Source of the DNA: an uncultured Clostridia bacterium
GTDB taxonomy: Bacteria > Bacillota > Clostridia > Oscillospirales > Acutalibacteraceae
NCBI GenBank assembly: GCA_944384905.1
Contig: CALWVE010000022.1
Coordinates: 1-47,066 of the forward strand
Direction: 5' to 3'
DNA: 47,066 bases
Position numbers and translations under genes: made by a program
Notes under the pieces: model-generated
Seen by the model: the letters and a program-made list of their open reading frames with translations, nothing else
What the model was told of the DNA's origin: nothing
The model's database searches: none
Part shown: positions 24,616-32,520 of the stretch, one piece after another
How the letters are laid out: every line of letters starts with the position of its first letter
Numbering within the stretch: the stretch's first letter is position 1

Positions 24616-25416
24616 ATGCTCGAATCAGCCGTTCTTCATCAGCTTCCCGACATGATCCGCAAAGCCGGAGAAATTGTCCGTTCCGCCCACGATGTGCGCA
24701 CCTGCCTGGACGACGTGGAAGCCAAACCCGGTTCTGCGAATTTTGTCACCGTCTACGATAAAAAAGTGCAGGATTTTCTGTTGGAACAATTCCATACACT
24801 ATTGCCTGAAGCTAAATTTCTGGCGGAAGAAAAAGAAAACCGTCCGGAAGATCTGCAAGACGGGCTCTGCTTTATCATCGATCCTATCGACGGCACCACC
24901 AATTTTATTCACCGCTACGAATGTTCCACCATTTCCGTGGCGCTGCTGGAAAACGGCGAACCAGTCTATGCGGCAATTCTGAACCCTTACACCGGCGATC
25001 TGTTTACCGCACAGGCGGGAAAAGGCGCTTTCAGAAACGGCGAACCCATTCATGTAACCGACGCTCCGCTTGCGCAGGGATTGGTATTGTTCGGCACATC
25101 CCCCTATTATAAAGAAACCCGCGTCGATGCAACGTTCGAGCTGGCCAAAGCTGTTTTTCTGGCCTGTTCCGATCTGCGGCGCAGCGGTTCCGCGGCCTGG
25201 GATCTTTGCAGCGTAGCCTGCGGCAAAGCCGAAGGCTTTTTCGAAGCGTTCCTCTCCCCCTGGGATTATGCGGCCGGATGGCTGATCGTAAAAGAAGCCG
25301 GCGGCGTGCTCACGCAGTTTGACGGCTCACCTGTTTCATTTGCAGAAGGCTGCCCCGTTGTGGCCTCTAATCTTGCGGCAGCCGAAGAGCTGAGAAAACT
25401 GACCGGTCAGTATTAA
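24616..25416 (+). CDS. suhB: Inositol monophosphatase family protein
   Basis: A 266-residue lithium-sensitive-type phosphatase fold. The metal ligands are E71/E72 in FLAEEKEN, D89 and D92 in IIDPIDGTTNF, and the late Asp in SPWDYAAGWLIVKEAGG. Activity is expected on inositol-1-phosphate or related sugar phosphates; SuhB homologues also act in rRNA transcription in Proteobacteria, which is not established for Bacillota. The ribosome site is weak (GAAAGAAG), despite a strong promoter. A terminator follows 23 bp after the stop, so it is a single-gene unit. Confidence 0.88.
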   Translation: MLESAVLHQLPDMIRKAGEIVRSAHDVRTCLDDVEAKPGSANFVTVYDKKVQDFLLEQFHTLLPEAKFLAEEKENRPEDLQDGLCFIIDPIDGTTNFIHRYECSTISVALLENGEPVYAAILNPYTGDLFTAQAGKGAFRNGEPIHVTDAPLAQGLVLFGTSPYYKETRVDATFELAKAVFLACSDLRRSGSAAWDLCSVACGKAEGFFEAFLSPWDYAAGWLIVKEAGGVLTQFDGSPVSFAEGCPVVASNLAAAEELRKLTGQY

Positions 25417-25438
25417 ACCTTCCTATCTTAAGGTGTTG

Positions 25439-25471
25439 AAAGCTGTGCCCAATTTGGCACAGCTTTTTTGT
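25439..25471 (+). terminator. Terminator of suhB-like gene
   Basis: AAAGCTGTGCC/GGCACAGCTTT stem with a six-base loop, then T run. Confidence 0.9.
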
Positions 25472-25510
25472 TATAAATAGAAATTTGTTTGTGATTTTCC
25501 TTAAAATAGA

Positions 25511-25539
25511 TTTACAAAATTTGTTTAATTTTATATAAT
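25511..25539 (+). promoter_or_regulatory. Promoter of the exported unknown gene
   Basis: TTTACA (25511-25516), 17-bp spacer, TATAAT (25534-25539), 50 bp before the ATG. Confidence 0.65.
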
Positions 25540-25589
25540 AAAGATGTAGAAAAGACTTCTTTCGCCTCATCGGATAAGGAAGTGAGCCT

Positions 25590-26204
25590 ATGAAACGCAG
25601 CAGAAAAATATTTATCGCAGTTTTGGGCAGCGTATTGGTTTTGGTTTGCGCGGGGCTTGTGTATCTTTTTGTTCCGTTTTGCAGCTACGACCATCCGCCG
25701 CAATATCTGCCAAGGCTACAGATTACAGACGACGCCGTTCCCGATGACTACACCTATTTATACCTAAAATCTTATTACGATGAATCGGGCTACCATCAGG
25801 ATTACATCCTGTACGCCAAAGAAGGCAGTTTGCATCCGCTTGGCTATTGGCAGCGATTCGTCACCGGCGAATACAGACCTGCAAAACTGCGCCATGTCCC
25901 CTATTCCGCCAAAGAGACCGCAGAAAAGTGGACGTCTTTCCAAACCATTTTGGAAAGTCCCGCTTATGCCGATCTTTCTTTCCGCCTCACGGGTGATCTG
26001 ATTTTCGACGAAGAACTGGGCTATCGCATTTTTCTGATTTTGGATGGCCGTGACGCCGACTTTATGAAAGGTGAAATCAGCAAAATCTACAGCGACTTTG
26101 TCATTTTCGATTCCGAAACCTATGACAAGGCTTATTTTACCGGCCAGCACGAGCTGCTCAACTGCACCTATTACCAAACGCCCTCCGAGGGTTACACCGA
26201 TTAA
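25590..26204 (+). CDS. Membrane-anchored exported protein of unknown function
   Basis: A 204-residue protein with a basic start (MKRSRK), a hydrophobic helix at about 8-28 (FIAVLGSVLVLVCAGLVYLFV), and an extracytoplasmic domain of about 170 residues rich in Tyr, Asp and Phe. It has repeated aromatic stretches such as YTYLYLKSYYDESGYHQDYI and EELGYRIFLILDGRDADF. There is no lipobox, so the N-terminal helix is either an uncleaved anchor or a signal peptide. The ribosome site AAGGAAGTGAG is adequate. I do not recognise the family. The promoter is its own, and a terminator follows directly. Confidence 0.6.
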   Translation: MKRSRKIFIAVLGSVLVLVCAGLVYLFVPFCSYDHPPQYLPRLQITDDAVPDDYTYLYLKSYYDESGYHQDYILYAKEGSLHPLGYWQRFVTGEYRPAKLRHVPYSAKETAEKWTSFQTILESPAYADLSFRLTGDLIFDEELGYRIFLILDGRDADFMKGEISKIYSDFVIFDSETYDKAYFTGQHELLNCTYYQTPSEGYTD

Positions 26205-26210
26205 AATTAG

Positions 26211-26244
26211 AAAAACCGCCTCTGTTTGACAGAAGCGGTTTTTG
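26211..26244. terminator. Convergent terminator, first copy
   Basis: AAAACCGC with inner TCTG/CAGA pairing, closed by GCGGTTTT and followed by T-rich DNA on both strands. It ends the exported unknown gene (plus) and the zinc-ribbon gene (minus). The same hairpin recurs at 27861-27896. Confidence 0.8.
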
Positions 26245-26282
26245 TTTTCGCTGTTCATTTTTCGAATGACACCAGAAAGCCA

Positions 26283-26951
26283 TTACATAACTCCTGCACC
26301 GATAAGCAGATTTTGGAGCAGACCGGAATCGTTCATAATATCAAATACAGTTGTATCTTCCAAGCCAAGCCCGTAATAGCTGTCTACACCATCCACCCAG
26401 TCGGCCTGCTGTTCCAGCATCTCGTACGCGATCGCTTCCGAAGCCGGAATATCATTCAGCGCCAGTATGTAAGTCATACATGTAAATACAGCCATTTCCT
26501 TATCTTCGTAGCTGGCAGCCTGCCAGTCGGCTTTTGTCCAGTACAAATAATACATGTAATCTTCAAAATCGCCATCGCTGGAAGAACTGCTGCTCGGAAG
26601 CGATTCCGTTCCTTCCAGCTGGGAAGATTCCTGTTCATCAGAATAGGACGGTTGAGAAGATTCCAATTCCTCAGAATAAGACGACTGAGAGCTGTAGTCG
26701 GAAACCGAACCGGCGCTCAGGAGCTTGTTGCCGATACTTCCAATTACAACAGCAAAAACAATCCCCATCACAACCAGCACAACCGCAGCCGCTACGGATA
26801 CACCGATAATGATCCCTGTTTTGTTCGACTTCTTTTTTGCGGCAACAGGGGCGTTGGTCACAGGCTCTGCCTGATTTTGTACCGGTTCACCGCAATAAGG
26901 GCAGAACGAGTTTCCTTCTTCAATTTTAGATCCACATTTTCCACAATACAT
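26283..26951 (-). CDS. Zinc-ribbon membrane protein, serine-rich linker type
   Basis: A 222-residue protein. The N-terminal zinc ribbon is CGKCG...CPYCG (Cys 3, 6 and the pair near 17-20). A single membrane helix follows at about 47-72 (GIIIGVSVAAAVVLVVMGIVF), then a long Ser/Glu/Gln-rich linker (SSQSSYSEELESS type, about 85-125). A C-terminal helical domain of about 95 residues contains DYMYYLYWTKADWQ and LGLEDTTVFDIMND. The ribbon probably binds zinc in the cytoplasm while the C-terminus lies outside. The repeated linker suggests an extended stalk. It lies 32 bp after the second zinc-ribbon gene, in the same unit. Confidence 0.7.
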   Translation of the reverse strand: MYCGKCGSKIEEGNSFCPYCGEPVQNQAEPVTNAPVAAKKKSNKTGIIIGVSVAAAVVLVVMGIVFAVVIGSIGNKLLSAGSVSDYSSQSSYSEELESSQPSYSDEQESSQLEGTESLPSSSSSSDGDFEDYMYYLYWTKADWQAASYEDKEMAVFTCMTYILALNDIPASEAIAYEMLEQQADWVDGVDSYYGLGLEDTTVFDIMNDSGLLQNLLIGAGVM

Positions 26952-26983
26952 TTTTCTTTTTTCCTTTCAAAATAACATCCAAT

Positions 26984-27532
26984 TTAATGCGCAGCCGAAG
27001 CAGCTGCGGCAATAGCTCCGATCAACAGGATGGCTAATAAAACCACCACAACGATAATCAACCAGCAGAAAGTAGAACGCGCATAGTTTCTCAGGTTGAT
27101 ATTTCTGGTTCCGCCAAACGAGAAAACAAGAATCAAGATAAAACCAACGATCGGGATGGCAAACAAAAGCTGATAGCCAAAATATCCCCACATGCCGATC
27201 GGCGTATAGTCTTTGGACGGATCATAGTTTCTGATCGGAATAGCAGGCTGACGATAAGTCTGTGCTCCCGCTCCATAAACCGGCCGGGCTTGTTCGTACG
27301 CCTGGCTTCTCTGCTCTTCTCTCGGCTGAACAGGTGCAGCATACATTTGAGAACTTGTGTTTTCTGTTTTTACCTCTTCGGCTGCAGCAGGTGTTTCCTG
27401 CGTTACATTTTCTTCCGTTTCAAAGTATTCCTGTTCTTGTACAGGTGGATAATCCTTTAAAGATACGCCGCACTTGCCGCAGAATGCTGCACCTTCCAAA
27501 ACTTTTTCTCCACATTTCGAGCAATACATCAT
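26984..27532 (-). CDS. Zinc-ribbon membrane protein, Gln/Pro-rich linker type
   Basis: A 182-residue protein. The start MMYCSKCGEKVLEGAAFCGKCG is a zinc ribbon with four cysteines, followed by a low-complexity Glu/Gln/Pro/Ala linker (about 30-105). Two C-terminal helices follow around 118-140 (LLFAIPIVGFILILVFSFGG) and 152-180 (WLIIVVVVLLAILLIGAIAAAAS) with NINLRNYARSTF between, a motif found in many zinc-ribbon membrane proteins of unknown role in Clostridia. AGGAG precedes two consecutive ATG codons (27532 and 27529). It is the first gene of a two-gene unit with the other zinc-ribbon protein. Confidence 0.72.
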   Translation of the reverse strand: MMYCSKCGEKVLEGAAFCGKCGVSLKDYPPVQEQEYFETEENVTQETPAAAEEVKTENTSSQMYAAPVQPREEQRSQAYEQARPVYGAGAQTYRQPAIPIRNYDPSKDYTPIGMWGYFGYQLLFAIPIVGFILILVFSFGGTRNINLRNYARSTFCWLIIVVVVLLAILLIGAIAAAASAAH

Positions 27533-27860
27533 GATAAATTTCTCCTGATTAAATATGTTTTTTAGACCGTACCCATTGTAACCTTACTTTTATAATTTAT
27601 AATCTAGAAATCGATCGCCGTTGTATGGCCTCCTTTCCCGACTCTTTTCCCTTTCCAATAATACCTTCATTTCACCCCCTACGCTACTATGACAGAGCTG
27701 CTTCGAAAAAAGTTTTATCTTTTTAAAAATTTTTTCAATAATTTTTTTATTTAACTACCGGACATAAATCAATTGGGCGTTCCCTTGATTTCCTATGAAA
27801 TTCAATACAAAACTCAGTTTTATGTACGGTTATTATAATCCAAATCAGATAAAACCGCAA
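27533..27860. other. AT-rich intergenic segment upstream of the zinc-ribbon unit
   Basis: About 330 bp with no recognisable gene. On the minus strand there is a GGGGTGAAATG start near 27672 followed by a 27-codon frame rich in Arg and Glu, then AAAGGAGG near 27633, without a convincing protein behind it. A TACAAT box with weak -35 (27570-27600) could drive the zinc-ribbon genes. Long A/T tracts fill 27710-27760. It may hold a decayed small gene; nothing firmer is visible. Confidence 0.3.
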
Positions 27861-27896
27861 GAAAACCGCCTCTGTTTTACAGAAGCGGTTTTGTTT
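27861..27896 (-). terminator. Terminator of AI-2E permease, second copy of the 26211 hairpin
   Basis: AAAACCGC with inner TCTG/CAGA stem and GCGGTTTT. About 32 of 34 positions match the copy at 26211-26244. It follows the permease stop on the minus strand. Confidence 0.8.
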
Positions 27897-29072
27897 TTAA
27901 GCCGAACCGGCTGATTTCTTTTCTTTTGCTTCCAGCCGTTTGGCCATCGATTCTTTAACCAGTGTATACGCGACAGAGGTTAAAGGAACGCTGAACAGCA
28001 TACCTGTGATACCCGATAAGCTGCCGCCGATCCACACGGCCAACATCACGAGCAAACCCGGCAGGCCCATCGTATGCCCCACCACACGTGGATAGATCAA
28101 ATTGCCCTCAAGCTGCTGAAGCACGATCAGGAAGATCAAGAACCAAAGCGCCTGCATCGGCGAAACGGTTAAGATCATCACGGCTCCGAAAATAGCGCCG
28201 ATCCAGGCACCGAATACCGGAATCAACGCGGTAAAGCCTACGGTTGTGGCAATCGTCAGCGCATAAGGGAAGCGGAAAATCGTCATACCGAAATAACACA
28301 GCACACCGATCACCAACGCTTCCAGCAGCTGGCCGGACACGAAATTGGAAAAGGCTTCATTGGCCACATGCGCCACATAAAAAATCCGGTCGGTACGTTT
28401 TTCCGGCAGGTACGCGCGGATAAAACGGGATACGAAGTGCCCGATCTGTTCGCGCTGCGCCAGCACATAAATGCCGATAATCAAGCCGAAAATCACATTC
28501 CACACGCCGCCAATCAGCGACATAGTCGCGTTGACCATACCCGAAAGCATACTGCCAGCACCATTTTTCAGGAAGCTGCTCATTGTGGAAAGAATTTCTT
28601 TCCAATCCAGTTCCAACTGTTCGAGCGGGAGATCCTCTAAAAACGATAAAACCGCGGGAACCTGCTCCAGCCATTCATTCAGCTGGGCGGTGTATTTAGA
28701 AATATTTCGGGCAAATCCGTTCAAAGTTGCGGATACTTCCGGAAAGATGGTAAATACCAGCAGGCTTAACCCGCCGCTAACAACGGCCAGCGCAAACACG
28801 ATGCCAAGGGTGCGGCAAATTGCCGGCCAAAAGCGACGTACTGCCGGCGGCAGGTGTTTCTTGCCCCAATTGAGAAGCGGTACTTCGGGCAGCGACACTA
28901 GCGGCTTTAAGACAAATGCAATGCACAGTCCGATCAGCAGCGGCAGCAAAAGCCCCACGATACCAAGCAGCGCTTTCCAGAAAAGCGAAATATTCCAGAG
29001 GAAAAAGAAAAACAAAATTGCGGCAAATACGATCAGCAAAATCGATCGAATCGTCTTTTTATCGAGGATCAT
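27897..29072 (-). CDS. AI-2E family transporter
   Basis: A 391-residue membrane protein of the AI-2E/TerC-neighbour family (about eight helices). The N-terminal helix has LLIVFAAILFFFFLW. The family pore region reads IGVLCYFGMTIFRFPYALTIATTVGFTALIPVFGAWIGAIFGAVMIL, and RVVGHTMGLPGLLVMLAVWIGGSLSGITGMLFSVPLTSVAYTLVKE is the highly conserved C-terminal stretch. Members include quorum-signal exporters, a Na+/H+ antiporter and export proteins of unknown substrate; this one cannot be assigned. It lies 21 bp after the CorC-like stop, probably co-transcribed with it. Confidence 0.88.
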   Translation of the reverse strand: MILDKKTIRSILLIVFAAILFFFFLWNISLFWKALLGIVGLLLPLLIGLCIAFVLKPLVSLPEVPLLNWGKKHLPPAVRRFWPAICRTLGIVFALAVVSGGLSLLVFTIFPEVSATLNGFARNISKYTAQLNEWLEQVPAVLSFLEDLPLEQLELDWKEILSTMSSFLKNGAGSMLSGMVNATMSLIGGVWNVIFGLIIGIYVLAQREQIGHFVSRFIRAYLPEKRTDRIFYVAHVANEAFSNFVSGQLLEALVIGVLCYFGMTIFRFPYALTIATTVGFTALIPVFGAWIGAIFGAVMILTVSPMQALWFLIFLIVLQQLEGNLIYPRVVGHTMGLPGLLVMLAVWIGGSLSGITGMLFSVPLTSVAYTLVKESMAKRLEAKEKKSAGSA

Positions 29073-29093
29073 CCCAAACTCCTTTTTTCAAAA

Positions 29094-30413
29094 TCATCCA
29101 TCAGATTCGCCGGATTCAGAGACATGAACCAGCGTTTCTGCCACCCGATGATTTTCCATGCGCAGCACCTGCACAGTTAAACCATTGATTACACAAGTAA
29201 AACGGGTTCCATCTTGCGGAACCGTACTTTGCGTACTCAAAACAAGCCCGCCCCAGGTTTCAAAATCATCCAGCGGAAGCGAAACATGAAGCGTATCGGC
29301 TACAGCGTCGAGCGGCACCATTCCGCGAATGCGCCACACGCCTTTTCCAGCAGGAACCGGCTGGGTTTCGGTAAGATCGGTATCCCCTAAATCGCCCACC
29401 AGTTCTTCCAGAAGGTCATTCAGCGTAACGATTCCGGCCACACCGCCGTATTCATCCAAAATAATAGCAAAACGGAGATGCTGCTTTTTCATCTCTTCAA
29501 ACAAAGCGTCGGCTTTCATCGATTCAGGCGCAAAAAAAGGCTCGGAAACCGCATTTTTCAAAACATTTTCACGGGAGTGATCTTTCAGCCGGAAATAGAT
29601 TCCCGCGTTGAGCACACCTACAATTTCATCCGCACTATCCTGGCAAATCGGATACCACTGATGTAAAGAAGCACGGATCTCATTTTCCCAGGTCTCATCC
29701 GTATCTTTGAGCCAGAGAAAATCAACCTGCGTACGATGCGTAGCCAATTCTCCTACTTCTAAATCGTCAAATTCAAATACATTCTGAAGCAGGGTCTGTT
29801 CTTCTGCATCGATTGTGCCTTTTTCCAGCCCGGCGTCGATCATCATACGGATTTCTTCTTCCGTTACGGCGTCGCCTTCCGCCTCGGGATCAACCCGAAG
29901 TAAGCGAAGGATTCCGTTGGTGGAAAGGCTGAGCACCCACACCAACGGCGCAAAAACACGCGAAATAAACGTAAGCATGCCAGCCATACCCAGCGCCAGC
30001 TTTTCCGTATTCTTCATAGCCAGCCGTTTGGGAACCAGTTCGCCAAAAACCAGCGTGAAATACGAAAGGATCAGCGTAATCAATACCACGCAGATCGTAC
30101 TCAGCGTAGCGCGCGGAATGGGAACCCCCAGGCTTACAAACCAATTGACAACGGGCTCCGAAAAATTCCCCGCTGCAAAAGCACTCCCCAAAAATCCCGA
30201 AAGCGTAATGGCCACCTGAATCGTAGCCAAAAAACGAGCCGGCTGACTGGTCAGCCTGGCCAAACGGATCGCACGTTTGTCTCCCTGCTGTGCTAGGCGC
30301 GCCAAGCGGGTATCGTTCATCGAAATCACCGCAATTTCAGCGCAGGCAAACACGGCGTTCAGCGCAATCAAAAGAACCTGAAGTAAAATTTGTCCTATAA
30401 GCGGACTGTCCAC
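29094..30413 (-). CDS. CorC/HlyC-type CNNM-CBS membrane protein
   Basis: A 439-residue protein. The N-terminal CNNM (DUF21) domain of about 195 residues has helices such as LLIALNAVFACAEIAVISMN and VVLITLILSYFTLVFGELVPKRLAMKNTEKLA. A tandem CBS pair follows (MKADALFEEMKKQHLRFAIILDEYGGVAGIVTLNDLLEELVGDLGD is the second), with the C-terminal CorC_HlyC domain (VWRIRGMVPLDAVADTLHVSLPLDDFETWGGLVLS). CNNM/CorC proteins are implicated in magnesium and cobalt efflux, although earlier annotations say hemolysin. CBS domains probably bind nucleotide. It begins the CorC-AI-2E unit and has a GTATAC repeat upstream. Confidence 0.88.
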   Translation of the reverse strand: MDSPLIGQILLQVLLIALNAVFACAEIAVISMNDTRLARLAQQGDKRAIRLARLTSQPARFLATIQVAITLSGFLGSAFAAGNFSEPVVNWFVSLGVPIPRATLSTICVVLITLILSYFTLVFGELVPKRLAMKNTEKLALGMAGMLTFISRVFAPLVWVLSLSTNGILRLLRVDPEAEGDAVTEEEIRMMIDAGLEKGTIDAEEQTLLQNVFEFDDLEVGELATHRTQVDFLWLKDTDETWENEIRASLHQWYPICQDSADEIVGVLNAGIYFRLKDHSRENVLKNAVSEPFFAPESMKADALFEEMKKQHLRFAIILDEYGGVAGIVTLNDLLEELVGDLGDTDLTETQPVPAGKGVWRIRGMVPLDAVADTLHVSLPLDDFETWGGLVLSTQSTVPQDGTRFTCVINGLTVQVLRMENHRVAETLVHVSESGESDG

Positions 30414-30436
30414 AAATATTCCCCCTTGTAAATATA

Positions 30437-30451
30437 GTATACTCAGTATAC
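30437..30451 (-). promoter_or_regulatory. Double GTATAC motif upstream of the CorC-like gene
   Basis: Two GTATAC palindromes (30437-30442 and 30446-30451) 9 bp apart lie 24 bp before the CorC-like start, in the -10 region. This fits a dyad operator or overlapping TATACT -10 boxes. Confidence 0.35.
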
Positions 30452-30507
30452 CAAAAACTCATGTTAATCTGTGTTAAAATTTTGATATTTTATGTAAAGT
30501 TATCAAG

Positions 30508-31215
30508 TTACTCTCCTTCGGCCATGCGATAGCCCACGCCGATTTCGGTAAAAATGTAAGCGGGATCTCCCGGGTTTTTCTCGATTTTTCGGCGGATATT
30601 GGCCATATTGACGCGGAGGATCTGGTTATCCCCGCTGGAATTCGGCCCCCAAACAGAGCGAATAATATGGTCATACGTTAAAACGCGCCCGGCATAACGG
30701 GACAAAAGCGAAACGATCTTATATTCATTCTGCGTTAAATGGACATCCACGCCGTCGACATAAACATGCCGTTTATCGTAATCCACAGTCAACCCGCCGG
30801 TATGGAACACGCCGGTCAAGGGCATTTCAACGGCGCTGTCGCTTCCCGCGGCGTGACGAAGCGCCGTACGAATACGCGCCAAAAGTTCCTCGCTGCCGAA
30901 AGGCTTGGTGATATAATCATCCGCGCCCAGATCGAGTGCCGCTACTTTATCTTTTTCATTGGAACGGGCAGAAACCACGATAATCGGGATACGCGACCAG
31001 GTGCGCACCTGACGAACCACATCGAGGCCATCTATATCGGGCAGGCCCAGATCCAGAAGGATAACATCCGGACAATACGACGAAACCATCATCAAAGCGG
31101 TTTCACCGTTTTTGGCGCGCAAAACGCCATAATTATTCGAAAGCAGGATCGTACTCATAAAATTGGCGATCCCCATATCATCTTCTACCATCAACACCTG
31201 ACATTTATTGCCCAT
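30508..31215 (-). CDS. OmpR/KdpE-type response regulator
   Basis: A 235-residue regulator. The receiver domain has the acidic pocket VEDD (residues 10-13), the phospho-acceptor D55 in VILLDLGLPDIDG, S82 and K104. A C-terminal winged-helix DNA-binding domain (LTQNEYKIVSLLSRYAGRVLTYDHIIRSVWG) follows. It most resembles KdpE in layout. Its start overlaps the kinase stop by 11 bp, so the pair is translationally coupled. No kdpFABC or trk gene lies nearby, so potassium control is not indicated by context. Confidence 0.9.
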   Translation of the reverse strand: MGNKCQVLMVEDDMGIANFMSTILLSNNYGVLRAKNGETALMMVSSYCPDVILLDLGLPDIDGLDVVRQVRTWSRIPIIVVSARSNEKDKVAALDLGADDYITKPFGSEELLARIRTALRHAAGSDSAVEMPLTGVFHTGGLTVDYDKRHVYVDGVDVHLTQNEYKIVSLLSRYAGRVLTYDHIIRSVWGPNSSGDNQILRVNMANIRRKIEKNPGDPAYIFTEIGVGYRMAEGE

Positions 31216-32284
31216 TCTGATCCTCCGTTATACTGAGTGAAAAAGAAAAACTCGCTCCGCCTTCCGGCCTGTTTTTGGCTTCCAAAACGCCGCCATGCGC
31301 TCGAACAATGGTATTGCAGACCGAAAGCCCGATACCCATGCTTCGCTTGCCGTTGATATGTGAAAAATTATCCTGCGGGAGTGTCCCGTCAAAAATATGC
31401 GGCAATTTTTCCGGGTCAATCCCCACGCCGTCATCTTCCACTTCAAAAAACGCCCGATTATTCCGTTTAGTTAAAGAAAGCAAGATATGGGTTGTCTTTT
31501 CCCCGTGAACCACGGCGTTTTCCATGAGGTTCATCAGAACCTGACCGATCAGAACCGAATCCATCGGCACTATCAGCAGTTCATCGGGCACACGAACCTG
31601 TACATTGGCATCGGGAAACTGCTTTTTAAATTTAGCCACCGCTTCGGCGATAATTTCTTCTGCGGCTTCCGGCGTTTTCACAATCTGTCCGCCTCCGTCG
31701 GCATCCACACGGGTAACGGCCAGCAGGTTTTCTACCATACGGATCAGCCAGCAGGCGTCTTCCTGCGCGCCCTCCAGCAATTCGACCCGCTCCTGCTGCG
31801 AAAGCGTTTCGCCGTGCTCAATCACAGCGGAAGTCGCTCCCAAAATAGAGGTAAGCGGCGTGCGCAAATCGTGGGAAACGGCCCGAAGCAGATTGCTGCG
31901 CGTTTTTTCGTGTTCGGCTTCAATGCGAATCCGCTCCACCAGTTTGGCACGTGAGGTCAGCGCGCTGGTAGCAAGCGAAACCGCCAGCATACAGATCATA
32001 GTGATGGGATAACCCGCCAGCGTAAAATTGAAATGAAAATACGGATATGTAAACAAATAGTTTACCGTAAGCACATCGATTAAAGAAGCGGCAATGCCCC
32101 AAACATAGCCCTCGGTAAAACGGGCTGTCATAAACACAGAGAGAATGAAAAGCATGGAGGCGTAGTTGGCGTGCCCACCCACAAAACGAAGCAGCGCACA
32201 CAAAATACAGGTAAAAAGGAAAATGCCAAACGAAATGCCCGCATCACGCACGGATAATTTTGTTTTCTTTTTGGGTAGATGCAT
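31205..32284 (-). CDS. KdpD-like sensor histidine kinase, lacking the KdpD N-terminal domains
   Basis: A 359-residue kinase. Four closely packed membrane helices at about 17-105 form a DUF4118-type module (LFILSVFMTARFTEGYVWGI) with very short external loops. A HisKA region has the H box AVSHDLRTPLTSI (H138). The HATPase has N box MENAVVHGEK and G boxes DDGVGIDPEKLPHIF and GIGLSVCNTIVRAHGG. Classic KdpD has an extra ATP-binding KdpD domain and a USP domain before the helices; both are missing. The start at 32284 has a weak ribosome site (AGAGAG). Signal unknown. Confidence 0.87.
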   Translation of the reverse strand: MHLPKKKTKLSVRDAGISFGIFLFTCILCALLRFVGGHANYASMLFILSVFMTARFTEGYVWGIAASLIDVLTVNYLFTYPYFHFNFTLAGYPITMICMLAVSLATSALTSRAKLVERIRIEAEHEKTRSNLLRAVSHDLRTPLTSILGATSAVIEHGETLSQQERVELLEGAQEDACWLIRMVENLLAVTRVDADGGGQIVKTPEAAEEIIAEAVAKFKKQFPDANVQVRVPDELLIVPMDSVLIGQVLMNLMENAVVHGEKTTHILLSLTKRNNRAFFEVEDDGVGIDPEKLPHIFDGTLPQDNFSHINGKRSMGIGLSVCNTIVRAHGGVLEAKNRPEGGASFSFSLSITEDQNGQ

Positions 32285-32416
32285 ATTCTCTCTGCCTTTA
32301 CAATAACCTATTCTGTTTTAGAGTACAACAACACGCGAAATTTGTCAATTCCTCTCCCAAAGGAAGCAATGAATTTTTATAGAAACAAGCAAACTAAATA
32401 ACATAGAACAAGAAAA

Positions 32417-32455
32417 GCAACGATCCCGGGCTGTTTTCAGTCCGGGATCGTCGCT
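32417..32455 (-). terminator. Terminator of the alpha-mannosidase gene
   Basis: GCAACGATCCCGG pairs with CCGGGATCGTCGC (nearly perfect). On the minus strand the stem is followed by CTTTTCTTG. Confidence 0.75.
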
Positions 32456-32520
32456 TTGTTGCAACCAATTCAGATAGAATTGCTGTTTATGCAGATGCTA
32501 TCGCCCAACGGGCAAAATGC

